NCBI GenBank assembly: GCA_963978905.1
Contig: OZ022260.1
Span: 39,306,259-39,370,258 of the forward strand
Source of the DNA: Trichostrongylus colubriformis
Taxonomy: Eukaryota > Nematoda > Chromadorea > Rhabditida > Trichostrongylidae
Direction of reading: 5' to 3'
Length of the DNA stretch: 64,000 nucleotides
Shown here: positions 56,001 through 64,000 of the stretch, piece by piece
Layout of the letters: the number at the start of each line of letters is the position of its first letter
Position numbering within the stretch: the stretch's first letter is position 1
Program-made: the position numbers and the translations under genes
Notes under the pieces: model-generated
The model's database searches: none
What the model was told of the DNA's origin: nothing
What the model saw: only the letters and a program-made list of their open reading frames with translations

Positions 56001-59000
56001 ATGCCACACAACGACAGTGTCAAAATCAGACGTCTGCTCGGCTTCTTCAAGAAACAAACTCAACGACTATGCGCAGCGGCAACTCTTTCTGTAAAAGAGT
56101 ACAACGTCAACATCGAAAAGCCCACCTTCGAGAATCTCGACGATGACGAACTTGAAGCATTCCGTCTCGAACTAAACACGACGCGCAGCAACCTGTTCAA
56201 AACTTATTCACGAATGACGAAACTTCACGACGAATGGGCTCATCTTCAAGAAACGGACCAAGGTGAAATCCAACTTTTCGACGAGTACATTTCTGCACAC
56301 GGAGACTACCGAACCACAATCACCGAAGCCGTCGCCAGACTGGAGGAAATGGATACACTCCTCAACGCAATGGACCATGAATGCAACCAGCGCAATCTGA
56401 GCATCTCTTCAGCCTCCTCAGCAGTGACCGTACCAGATGAAAGTGGTCAACATCGCCAGTCAATAACTGCAATTGCTGCACCAGCTACGCCAGACGTCAG
56501 ATTACCGCCAACGCAGATCCATGACAATTCACTTCTGAATTTCGTCGACGCCTCTATATTGACAAAACTGGAGCTCCCAACATTCGATGGTAATCTTCTC
56601 GAGTATCCTGAATTCGCTTCACGATTCGCTACGCTTGTCGGCAACAAGACTCAACTGGACAATACCACTAAATTCTCGTTGCTCAAATCATGCCTACGAG
56701 GCCGTGCACTGCAGTCAATTCAAGGACTCTCAATGACACCAGAAAACTTCACCATCGCCATGGATATATTGAGAACGCACTACGACGACAAAGTCACGAT
56801 GAAGCATATTCTCTACACCAAACTAGCACAACTACCGGACTGCGACCCGGAAGGACGTAATCTGCAGATACTTTATAATCGCATGTTTGCTCTGATTCGA
56901 CAGTTCACCAACGGCAATGACGACTCCAACGAAACGGCATTAGGAGCAATCCTGATCAACAAGCTACCTGCACGAGTGAAAAGCAGAATATACGACATGA
57001 CGGGACACTCTCATAACCTCTCACCGAGTGAACTTCTGCGGCTGCTCACCGACATTGTTCGCAAGGAAGCGACTCTGTTTGAAATGGATCATCATTCCCG
57101 ACCGCATCAGCTACCACCGAGTCAACATCATGGATTTTTCACTGCTACGAGACCGAAGGCCTATCGACAGACACAAGCTATGCGACCTGATCGACAGGCA
57201 CAAGCCATCCGACGTGGACAAAAAACAAGACCGTGTTCGTACTGTAATCGAAACCATCTGCCGATCTCCTGTGACTCCTTCGCGACTCCTCAACAACGTA
57301 GCCGTCGAGTGAAAGAATTGCGTCTCTGCTTCAACTGCTTATCCGGGAAACATTCAACAAAGGACTGTCGATCCAAGCGCACGTGCAAATTCTGCAGTAA
57401 ACGCCATCATTCTTCACTATGCTTCTCGCAGCTACAATCGTCGCAACATGGTAAAACTTCTGCACAAGGTCAGTACGCAACTGCTCCTACATCGCATCCA
57501 CTTCGAACCCAACCACATCAACAAAGCGTCAACGTCGCTCATGTACCTTCTGATGTGCCACTGTATTCACGTATCCAACAACATCAACAAATCGTCAACG
57601 TCGCTCATACACCTTCTGATGTGCCACCACGTTCACCCTGCGACAACAACGACATCGGTGACGCCATCTGCACGTCTATCACTCCTCCAAGGCAAATATC
57701 TAATTCGCAGACTGTTCTTATGTGCACTCCGGTACGCCTTTTCAACCCTACAGACGACTCACTGGAAATTACAGTAGAAGCATTTTTGGACTCCGGTTCG
57801 AGCCAAACATACATCACAGAAGAGTTAGCTGAGCAGCTCCAACTGCCATCAATATCAACTGAAGATATCTCCATATCAACGTTTGGTACTACTACTCCTC
57901 TTCAACTGAAGTCAAATGAGCACGTCATCGGCATCTGCACGGAAAACGGCGAGAAGCAACTCAGTGTCAAGTCGGTTCCAACTCTCACAGGTCATTTGAG
58001 ACATATCCACCATGCCGAAAATATGAAAGTTGACGACGCAACTATATCGATATGCAAGCCATCGATCCTCATCGGAAATGACTACTTCTGGGACATGGTG
58101 CTATCAGATAAGTTCTACTATGAGACACTTCCCAATGGATATCGTTTACTGAATACTAATCTTGGAAAGATTTTCATCGGAAAAGGCTTTCAACTGAGAA
58201 ACATCACCGCGTATTCTTCGCTACTCGAGAACGATGACATCGTCAACCCAATCTACCACGACAAATTATCTCGTCTCGTGAGTAAGTTCTGGGAATTAGA
58301 AGCTGTGGGCATAATGGATAATCCAGCACAAAAGGATGATGACATCTGCCTCCACTTTTTCAACAATACCATCACATACAACAACGAAGACGGACGATAT
58401 GTCGTAAGATTACCGTTCAAATCAAACCCGAAAGAACTGCCAGACAACTACGCTCTTGCCTTTTCAAGATTGTCCAACCTAGTGAAATCGCTGAAAAGCA
58501 AGCCGTTCTATATGAAGAAGTACGACAACATAATCAAGGACCAAGTGCAAAGGAGGATTATCGAAGAGGTACCGAGTTTAGAAATATCGAGACCATCACA
58601 TTATCTTTCTCACCATGGAGTGATAACCGGTGACAACGACAACATCAACGTAAGATGCGTATTTGACGGTTCTGCGAAAACGAAAGGAAACCCTAGCATC
58701 AATGAGATACTTCATCGAGGACCTGTGTTACTACCCGACCTAGCGGGTATCCTCATCCGTTGCAGACTTGTCCATACTCTGATAATCAGCGATATCGAGA
58801 AAGCTTTCTTGATGGTGGCTCTTCACGAAGATTGTAAGGACTACACACGCTTTTTGTGGCTTCACGATATCTCCAAACCGATCACTTCCAGTAATATCGT
58901 TACCTATCGATTCACGCGTGTGCCTTTTGGACTAATCTGTTCGCCATTTCTCTTATCCGGAACGATTCATCATCACATGACAACTACGGCAACGCCACTT

Positions 59001-62000
59001 TCCAATATCCTTCTGCGTAACACCTACGTCGACAACGTCTTCCACGGTGTCAACAATGTGACTGAAGGAAAACAGTTCTACATCGAATCGAGAACCCTCT
59101 TTCAGCGAGCAGGAATGAATTTGCGCAAGTTTGCAAGCAATTCAGAAGAGCTCAACGAATTCTTCGAAAAGGAAGAAGGTGAAAGGGTCCACGAAACGCA
59201 AAAGCTCCTTGGGATCCGATGGAACATACGCAAGGACCAGCTGTTAATAGCGTTGCCTCAAAAGCCGTCGAACAATGGAATATGGACAAAAAGAAAAGTT
59301 CTGAAAGAAGTGGCCAGCGTCTTCGATCCGTTAGGCTTCCTGACTCCATCCACCCTCATTGGAAAACTATTCCTCCAATCGCTGTGGAAAATCGATATCG
59401 GATGGGACGACGCACTCCCAAAAGAACAAGATGATCAATGGCAACTTATCATCAACCAATGGACACATTCTTCACTGCAACTTGATCGGCTCATCGTCCA
59501 CCCACAAACCCTCACCACGTCAGATGTCGACCTTCATGTATTCACCGATGCTTCCGGACATGCTTACTGTGCTGTTGCATATCTCGTCCATCACAGTCAC
59601 AATCAACCACCCAAGGTCTCACTCCTGATGGCAAAGTCAAGACTAGCCCCACTTCATCAGTCAGTCACCATCCCTCGTTTGGAGCTGTCAGCCATTGCTA
59701 TTGGAGCCAAATTGCTCACCTTTATCGCCGAACAACTCGACACTCAACTCAGCCGAAAACATCTTTGGTCCGACAGCACGGTTGCGTTGACATGGATCAA
59801 GACGGACAAGACTCTTCCCGTGTTTGTTCGAAACCGAGTCAGAACAATCCGCGAATTAACCGCCGACGTGAAGATCCGCTACGTTCCTACCAGCGAAAAC
59901 CCAGCAGACATCGGTTGCCGCGGAGCGACAATTGCCGAACTACAAGGATCAAACCAGTGGTGGAGAGGACCAACGTTCTTGACACAAGACGAAACAACTT
60001 GGCCCCCACTTCAGGAACCAACTCTATCAATGGAGGACCCCGCATCTCAAAAATACAAGGACCAAACAGAGATAGCAGCGATAGCAACCACAGAACCTCC
60101 TCCTGAAGAAGTCCCGTTGCTAGACTCATCACGATTCAGCACATGGTTTTCGCTACTCGCCACGATGATCATCGCACTACGCTTCATTGTAAACAAGTCC
60201 AAAATGGCAGCTTCATTCTTCGGAATCAGCCATGCAGCCCTTCAGGTCCGAGCAGAACGTATCTTATTCCGTCTCGCACAGCGACAATGCCCCCCATCTG
60301 CCAAATTGAAAGCTCAACTTCAACTCTTCTTTTGCGAGAAGACACATCTCTGGAAATCTCAAGGACGCATTAACAACGCTATTTTGCCGCCAGAGACGAA
60401 AACTCCTGTCTTCCTCCCCAGTAGAAATCGCATCACTGACCTCTTCGTCTTACATGTTCACTCTCAAAACAACCATTGCGGCGTTAGTCATACACTCACG
60501 GAATTACGCCAACAAGTATGGATCCCCAAAGGCAGAACGACTGTGAAGAGGATACTCAAGAACATCTGCTTTTACTGCAAAAGATTCACTTCAAAACCGT
60601 ACAAGTTGCCGCAGTTCCCGATGCATCCTGTCAACAGAGTCACCCCACCGCAGTATCCCTTCCAGAATACAGGGATGGATTTTCTTGGACCAATGCTTTA
60701 CCGAACTTCAGATAACGTGAGTGAAAAATACTGGATTTTCCTTCTGACATGCTTGAACACTCGAGCAATTTACGTCGACTTGGTCCTCAACATGAGCAGC
60801 AGCGCGGTACTCCACGTACTACGCAGATTTATCGCCACTGTTGGTTGCCCGTCATGGATACTCTGCGATAATGCGCAATCCTTCAAAACAATTGCTGAAT
60901 GCTATTCGACGTTACCCGACAGTCAAAGCGACAAAGACATCATCGACTATTGCTCAAAGAAGCGAATCCAAATCAAATTCATCCCAAGCCTGAGTCCATG
61001 GCAAGGAGGGATCTATGAAAAAATGGTAGACGTCTTCAAAAAATCCTACAAGCACGCCGTTAGAAATCGTCTCCTGCATATCGAAGATATCAAAACTTTG
61101 ATGAAAGAAGCAGAGGCCATAGTAAACACTAGGCCGTTGACCTACGTCAGTGATGAAATCAACCATCTTCCACTTCGCCCCATTGATTTCCTCCGCCCGC
61201 ATGCACAACTTGCCGGTCCCTATCCCAAAGAAGTCAGCGAAGAATGGACTCCAACTACAACGACTCGAGACACACTTCTAAAAGAATGGACTCGCACCGG
61301 TGAATTGCTATCCACTTTCTGGAAGCGCTGGACTACGGAGTACCTCACCTCATTACGAGAGCAGTACAAAAATGAGCATCACACTCCAAGATCTCACGAA
61401 GACGATCCACCCAAGAAAGGAGACTACGTACTCATCCATGACCCTGTCCTAGAACGTGGTCAGTGGAGAATTGGACAAATCGTCGGATCTCAAGATGAAT
61501 TCCGAAGGTCCGTGGAAATACGACTACCTTCCAAGAAAGTCATCTCGCGTCCGCACAATTTGGTGTATAAACTGGAAATACACTCCGAGAATTCGACGCC
61601 TTCACCGAAACAAGAAACATCACCTTTATCTTCGACTCATCCGATGACTACAAGGTCGAAGGCAAGACTCCTTTCCGCTCCTGTTCTTTTCACATTACTA
61701 ACATGTATCCAGTTGATCAGTGCAATAGACACCCGCTGTCCAGATGAGATGAACACCAACAAGGTCATCCTCTACGCCACGGCATGCGTATCACGTGGAA
61801 TAGCTATTGCAAGGTACAATAAATCCACAAAAGAACAGTTCTGCTGGTTCCCAGTTACCTGCCCTAAAGGCGCCATAAGATTTGAAGGACCGGAGAAACC
61901 AAATCTCTCACTCTGTGGAGAACAATGCAAGTGCCCACCTTGGTCTCAATCTTGCTCCTTCTCGAACAACTGGAGAACAGCGAAGTCAACCATCACTTCG

Positions 62001-64000
62001 ATACCAAAAAGTCTTCTACGTTACCGTCCGCCACATGTGTGCTCATTTGAAAGTTCACCAAGATGCGACTCCACCAAGAAAATAGGAATTTTCAATCAGA
62101 TACAACTGTTCGACAACAATACGCTTATCGTTGAAGCACTTACCCTCAGCATCCAAGACTACATCGACCAGAACGACTTCATTTGCGTGGACCGCAGAGG
62201 ATGGATCAGACGCGTAGCTCGAAGAATAACAGGCACATCACGGTTCTGCGAAAAACATCACTGCCGAGACAACGCCCTGCTTTTCTGCGCATACGACAAC
62301 CCCGTCGCCGTCTTCGTCACCAATGACGCACCTTCGCATGACGCATCGCCAATAATCGTTAAAGCATGGGGAACCATCACCGCGACATATTACGAGTACC
62401 CAAAGAACATGACAGGATCGGATGAATCTCCACTATCAGTAGCGATACGCACACAATGCTCAAAAGGAGGACTAACATTCACCAGCAATACATCGTTACA
62501 AGTAGTGGAAGTGTGCATCACAAGCTACTGTACCTTCCTAAAAGAAGTCACATCTCAACAGGTTCTTTTTCCCAACTCGATCATCATGTACAATTATGAA
62601 GTTCGACTGAAAGCCTGGCATCACAATCACATCGTACATGAAACCAAAATAAGATGTGACGCTCATCCTATCTGCGAAACCTTAGATTGTTCACTGTGCT
62701 GGGAATGGATATATAATACACAGTGTTGGACTTATCCCCAGACAATGTACGTCATTTTACTCCTCGCAGCTGTCGTACTGGCTGTTCCAATTTTGTGCTC
62801 AATTGTGAAGCTGGTGAGCAAAGCATCGCGTCTTTTACTACGCTCTCTCTACTATTTCATCAAGCACCCGTGGAGATCACGCAAAGGTGGAGAATTCAGA
62901 AGATACACAAATCAACGCCAACGACACAACGCTCGAAAGAAGCTCATCTACTTGACCACGATACTTCTTCAAATCCAATGCAGCAACACATGTTCTGAAT
63001 TCACATCGATAGCGGCTGAAGAACCCATCTGCACCATAGCCAATAACACGAAGAACTGTGTGTTCAACCGAGCCACAGTGATGACTCTGCAACCATTGCA
63101 ACAAGAAGCATGCTTGGAGCTCCAGGATCACCAAAATGAACATCTCGGTACCATCTCCATCACTCTACTCGACTTACAATACCAGTGTCACAAGAACATC
63201 GAATTCTTCTCACGAGACCATGAAATTGAATCGGAATCAGTTCATCGCTGCTACTTGGCCGGGAGCTGTTCACAAAACACGTGCGACAACATCAATACAG
63301 AGAAAAAATTGGAAGAATTCTCGACGACAGCGAACAGTAACCCAGGATTTACATACTGCACTCCATCATGTGGTTGCCTAACATGTGGAGGGTGTCTACT
63401 ATGCCATCCAAGCTGTCTATTTTATAGAATCTACGCCAAACCGACCAGCTCATCGATATACACCATCTTCAATTGTCCTAGCTGGGAGCTGACAGCAACA
63501 GCACTTGTTTCGCTGACTCAAGAAAAAGGTACGACCTCAACGCGAATATCACTCACTCCTGGATACACCCACTCATGGAACCATCTACGACTGACTCTTA
63601 TCGGAACCACCACACCTCAGTTACCAGTTCTGAGCTCGACATTCATGGAAAGCGAAGATAATATCGGAATAATCAAATCAGTACACAAGGGACAACTTAT
63701 ACCGAATACCGCTGGTCAACTGCAATGCGCAACATTACAAGATGCCCAAGATTTCCATTGTGTTTTCGCGGCAGAAACATGCAAGTGTGCGAACGGATTC
63801 CACAAAACGTCATGCAGCTGCCCCGATGGAACGTTGAAGAGACTGATGAAGCCTTCACTCCTACCTCAAACAGGGAAAAACTTTCTCATCACTCACGAGA
63901 ACGGACACGTTTTTGCAAAACTCAATGTCGGATCTGTCCTGCAACTCCACATCGTGATGGATAATCTGAAACTTGTCGCGCAACACCATAAAAGCTCCTG
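56001..64000 (+). CDS. Gag-Pol-Env polyprotein of BEL/Pao element (3' incomplete)
   Basis: First ATG after the in-frame TGA at 55947; 2666 codons with no stop up to the window edge. Order by residue: coiled Gag N-terminus; DUF1759-like capsid (about 185-335, from KLELPTFDGNLLEYPEF); three CCHC knuckles (412-474); aspartic protease (DSGSSQT, Asp597); reverse transcriptase (about 840-1080; motif A DIEKAFL at 931, motif C YVDN at 1009); RNase H (FTDASG, Asp1183; SDST); integrase (HHCC about 1485-1530; Asp1560, Asp1623, Glu1673); DUF5641-like tail (KKGDYVLIHDP, about 1797-1860); then envelope from about 1890. It would be cleaved by its own protease in cytoplasmic particles, with Env routed to membranes. 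BEL/Pao proteins commonly lack a gag-pol frameshift, as here. Ordinary codon use and lack of lesions point to recent activity. Confidence 0.95.
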   Translation, partial: MPHNDSVKIRRLLGFFKKQTQRLCAAATLSVKEYNVNIEKPTFENLDDDELEAFRLELNTTRSNLFKTYSRMTKLHDEWAHLQETDQGEIQLFDEYISAHGDYRTTITEAVARLEEMDTLLNAMDHECNQRNLSISSASSAVTVPDESGQHRQSITAIAAPATPDVRLPPTQIHDNSLLNFVDASILTKLELPTFDGNLLEYPEFASRFATLVGNKTQLDNTTKFSLLKSCLRGRALQSIQGLSMTPENFTIAMDILRTHYDDKVTMKHILYTKLAQLPDCDPEGRNLQILYNRMFALIRQFTNGNDDSNETALGAILINKLPARVKSRIYDMTGHSHNLSPSELLRLLTDIVRKEATLFEMDHHSRPHQLPPSQHHGFFTATRPKAYRQTQAMRPDRQAQAIRRGQKTRPCSYCNRNHLPISCDSFATPQQRSRRVKELRLCFNCLSGKHSTKDCRSKRTCKFCSKRHHSSLCFSQLQSSQHGKTSAQGQYATAPTSHPLRTQPHQQSVNVAHVPSDVPLYSRIQQHQQIVNVAHTPSDVPPRSPCDNNDIGDAICTSITPPRQISNSQTVLMCTPVRLFNPTDDSLEITVEAFLDSGSSQTYITEELAEQLQLPSISTEDISISTFGTTTPLQLKSNEHVIGICTENGEKQLSVKSVPTLTGHLRHIHHAENMKVDDATISICKPSILIGNDYFWDMVLSDKFYYETLPNGYRLLNTNLGKIFIGKGFQLRNITAYSSLLENDDIVNPIYHDKLSRLVSKFWELEAVGIMDNPAQKDDDICLHFFNNTITYNNEDGRYVVRLPFKSNPKELPDNYALAFSRLSNLVKSLKSKPFYMKKYDNIIKDQVQRRIIEEVPSLEISRPSHYLSHHGVITGDNDNINVRCVFDGSAKTKGNPSINEILHRGPVLLPDLAGILIRCRLVHTLIISDIEKAFLMVALHEDCKDYTRFLWLHDISKPITSSNIVTYRFTRVPFGLICSPFLLSGTIHHHMTTTATPLSNILLRNTYVDNVFHGVNNVTEGKQFYIESRTLFQRAGMNLRKFASNSEELNEFFEKEEGERVHETQKLLGIRWNIRKDQLLIALPQKPSNNGIWTKRKVLKEVASVFDPLGFLTPSTLIGKLFLQSLWKIDIGWDDALPKEQDDQWQLIINQWTHSSLQLDRLIVHPQTLTTSDVDLHVFTDASGHAYCAVAYLVHHSHNQPPKVSLLMAKSRLAPLHQSVTIPRLELSAIAIGAKLLTFIAEQLDTQLSRKHLWSDSTVALTWIKTDKTLPVFVRNRVRTIRELTADVKIRYVPTSENPADIGCRGATIAELQGSNQWWRGPTFLTQDETTWPPLQEPTLSMEDPASQKYKDQTEIAAIATTEPPPEEVPLLDSSRFSTWFSLLATMIIALRFIVNKSKMAASFFGISHAALQVRAERILFRLAQRQCPPSAKLKAQLQLFFCEKTHLWKSQGRINNAILPPETKTPVFLPSRNRITDLFVLHVHSQNNHCGVSHTLTELRQQVWIPKGRTTVKRILKNICFYCKRFTSKPYKLPQFPMHPVNRVTPPQYPFQNTGMDFLGPMLYRTSDNVSEKYWIFLLTCLNTRAIYVDLVLNMSSSAVLHVLRRFIATVGCPSWILCDNAQSFKTIAECYSTLPDSQSDKDIIDYCSKKRIQIKFIPSLSPWQGGIYEKMVDVFKKSYKHAVRNRLLHIEDIKTLMKEAEAIVNTRPLTYVSDEINHLPLRPIDFLRPHAQLAGPYPKEVSEEWTPTTTTRDTLLKEWTRTGELLSTFWKRWTTEYLTSLREQYKNEHHTPRSHEDDPPKKGDYVLIHDPVLERGQWRIGQIVGSQDEFRRSVEIRLPSKKVISRPHNLVYKLEIHSENSTPSPKQETSPLSSTHPMTTRSKARLLSAPVLFTLLTCIQLISAIDTRCPDEMNTNKVILYATACVSRGIAIARYNKSTKEQFCWFPVTCPKGAIRFEGPEKPNLSLCGEQCKCPPWSQSCSFSNNWRTAKSTITSIPKSLLRYRPPHVCSFESSPRCDSTKKIGIFNQIQLFDNNTLIVEALTLSIQDYIDQNDFICVDRRGWIRRVARRITGTSRFCEKHHCRDNALLFCAYDNPVAVFVTNDAPSHDASPIIVKAWGTITATYYEYPKNMTGSDESPLSVAIRTQCSKGGLTFTSNTSLQVVEVCITSYCTFLKEVTSQQVLFPNSIIMYNYEVRLKAWHHNHIVHETKIRCDAHPICETLDCSLCWEWIYNTQCWTYPQTMYVILLLAAVVLAVPILCSIVKLVSKASRLLLRSLYYFIKHPWRSRKGGEFRRYTNQRQRHNARKKLIYLTTILLQIQCSNTCSEFTSIAAEEPICTIANNTKNCVFNRATVMTLQPLQQEACLELQDHQNEHLGTISITLLDLQYQCHKNIEFFSRDHEIESESVHRCYLAGSCSQNTCDNINTEKKLEEFSTTANSNPGFTYCTPSCGCLTCGGCLLCHPSCLFYRIYAKPTSSSIYTIFNCPSWELTATALVSLTQEKGTTSTRISLTPGYTHSWNHLRLTLIGTTTPQLPVLSSTFMESEDNIGIIKSVHKGQLIPNTAGQLQCATLQDAQDFHCVFAAETCKCANGFHKTSCSCPDGTLKRLMKPSLLPQTGKNFLITHENGHVFAKLNVGSVLQLHIVMDNLKLVAQHHKSS
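57234..57422 (+). other. Three CCHC zinc knuckles in Gag
   Basis: Residues 412-424 (CSYCNRNHLPISC, C-x2-C-x3-H-x4-C), 443-456 (CFNCLSGKHSTKDC, the classic C-x2-C-x4-H-x4-C) and 462-474 (CKFCSKRHHSSLC, x3 spacing). Such knuckles bind genomic RNA in the nucleocapsid. The first and third have the shortened spacing. Confidence 0.9.
57780..58080 (+). other. Retropepsin-type aspartic protease domain
   Basis: The catalytic motif reads FLDSGSSQTYI with Asp597, the DSG(S/A) form typical of BEL/Pao proteases rather than DTG. A downstream SILIGNDYFWD block fits the hydrophobic-hydrophobic-G element of the family. It is predicted to act as a homodimer cleaving the polyprotein. Confidence 0.85.
58560..59250 (+). 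other. Reverse transcriptase domain (BEL/Pao)
   Basis: Conserved blocks: RCVFDGSAKTKG, LIRCRLVHTLIISDIEKAFL (motif A Asp931), YRFTRVPFGLICSPFLL, and TYVDNVFHG in the position of YXDD (residues 1009-1012). LRKFASNS and LLGIRWN follow, as usual in Pao proteins. Asn at the last YXDD position is the one deviation. Confidence 0.92.
59520..59930 (+). other. RNase H domain
   Basis: FTDASGHAYCAVAY (Asp1183), TIPRLELSAIAIGAKL, LWSDSTVALTWI and the tail NPADIGCRG match the BEL/Pao RNase H arrangement. It removes RNA from the RNA:DNA hybrid during reverse transcription. Confidence 0.9.
60440..61030 (+). other. Integrase: HHCC and DDE core
   Basis: The HHCC zinc site runs from LHVHSQNNHCGVSH to NICFYCKRF. 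The core has GMDFLGPM (Asp1560), CDNAQSF (Asp1623) and GGIYEKMVD (Glu1673), so the last Asp-Glu spacing is about 50 residues. All three catalytic acids are present. Confidence 0.92.
61662..64000 (+). other. Envelope region: phlebovirus-like Gn-Gc glycoprotein precursor
   Basis: This region continues the Pol frame. A hydrophobic signal-like segment (LLSAPVLFTLLTCIQLISA, residues 1891-1909) starts a Cys-rich ectodomain. A transmembrane segment follows (MYVILLLAAVVLAVPILCSI, from residue 2249), then a basic cytoplasmic stretch, a second hydrophobic segment (LIYLTTILLQIQ, about 2315-2326) and a second Cys-rich ectodomain running off the window. The second ectodomain holds a CGCLTCGGCLLCHPSCLFYR cluster (about 2457-2476), a pattern I associate with Phlebovirus_G2-type class II fusion proteins of nematode BEL elements. 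The arrangement ectodomain-TM-signal-ectodomain is that of a bunyavirus glycoprotein precursor. Functionality cannot be judged because the 3' end is missing. Confidence 0.8.

Larger units (their letters stand above)
55087..64000 (+). mobile_element. BEL/Pao LTR retroelement with envelope, 3' end outside the window
   Basis: A probable 5' LTR end with a primer-binding site, a repetitive leader, and a single gag-pol-env frame to the window edge. Domain order (protease, RT, RNase H, integrase) and sequence place it in BEL/Pao (Belpaoviridae, Semotivirus-like), and the env type recalls env-bearing nematode members such as Ascaris Tas and C. elegans Cer7/Cer13. The 5' boundary of the LTR could not be set because the 3' LTR is not in the window; it lies somewhere between about 54960 and 55110. 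The 8-kb frame with no lesions suggests a young insertion. Confidence 0.93.

Noticed and set aside
57028..63964. About twenty ORFs of 60-113 codons on both strands
   Set aside because: All are shadows of the uninterrupted retroelement polyprotein frame starting at 56001.
1..64000. CRISPR arrays, bacterial operons, riboswitches
   Set aside because: The genes are intron-rich and eukaryotic. No direct-repeat/spacer array of CRISPR type was found; the tandem arrays have no unique spacers.

Overview
The window looks like nuclear DNA of a clade V (strongylid, hookworm-like) nematode. The two host genes I can read have many small exons with nematode-style acceptors (TTTCAG/TTTTAG) and encode recognisable nematode and animal proteins. 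The rest is repeat-rich intergenic and intronic DNA: several mariner families, RTE-type LINE debris, many short palindromic MITEs, and homopolymer C/G runs. The order assignment is inference; nothing here fixes the species.

Layout. 1-34 kb has no convincing large host gene. It holds a G/C-run MITE (4.0 kb), a foldback element that captured a mariner fragment (7.6-8.3 kb), three mariner copies of different types (9.3-10.2, 21.1-22.3 and 30.2-31.1 kb), an eight-copy 145-bp satellite (11.8-12.9 kb), a ~250-bp repeat field (13.1-14.7 kb), a decayed tRNA-Arg-like sequence (24.66 kb), RTE remnants (26.4 kb), and several low-copy dispersed repeats. There is also one weak candidate for a small secreted Cys-rich peptide (27.35 kb).

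34.1-39.2 kb, minus strand: a 16-exon gene for a SNIP1-like FHA-domain RNA-processing protein carrying a very long SR/RS-rich N-terminal region (about 872 aa). 41.8-52.2 kb, plus strand: a 13-exon gene for the ICA69/RIC-19 arfaptin-homology (BAR) protein (484 aa), with a 5-kb third intron. The exon phases of both models close exactly (2619 and 1455 nt, both divisible by 3). The two genes are head-to-head, separated by about 2.6 kb that is packed with MITEs.

55-64 kb, plus strand: a BEL/Pao LTR retroelement cut by the window end. From the ATG at 56001 one frame stays open to base 64000 (2666 codons, no stop or frameshift) and reads Gag, three zinc knuckles, aspartic protease, reverse transcriptase, RNase H, integrase, and then, still in frame, a Cys-rich membrane glycoprotein region laid out like a bunyavirus/phlebovirus Gn-Gc precursor. 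Because the frame has no stop inside the window, an ORF search that requires a stop misses it. This retrovirus-like element is the most interesting object in the window. Upstream are a TATA box, an AATAAA, a probable LTR end with primer-binding site, and two minisatellites in the leader.
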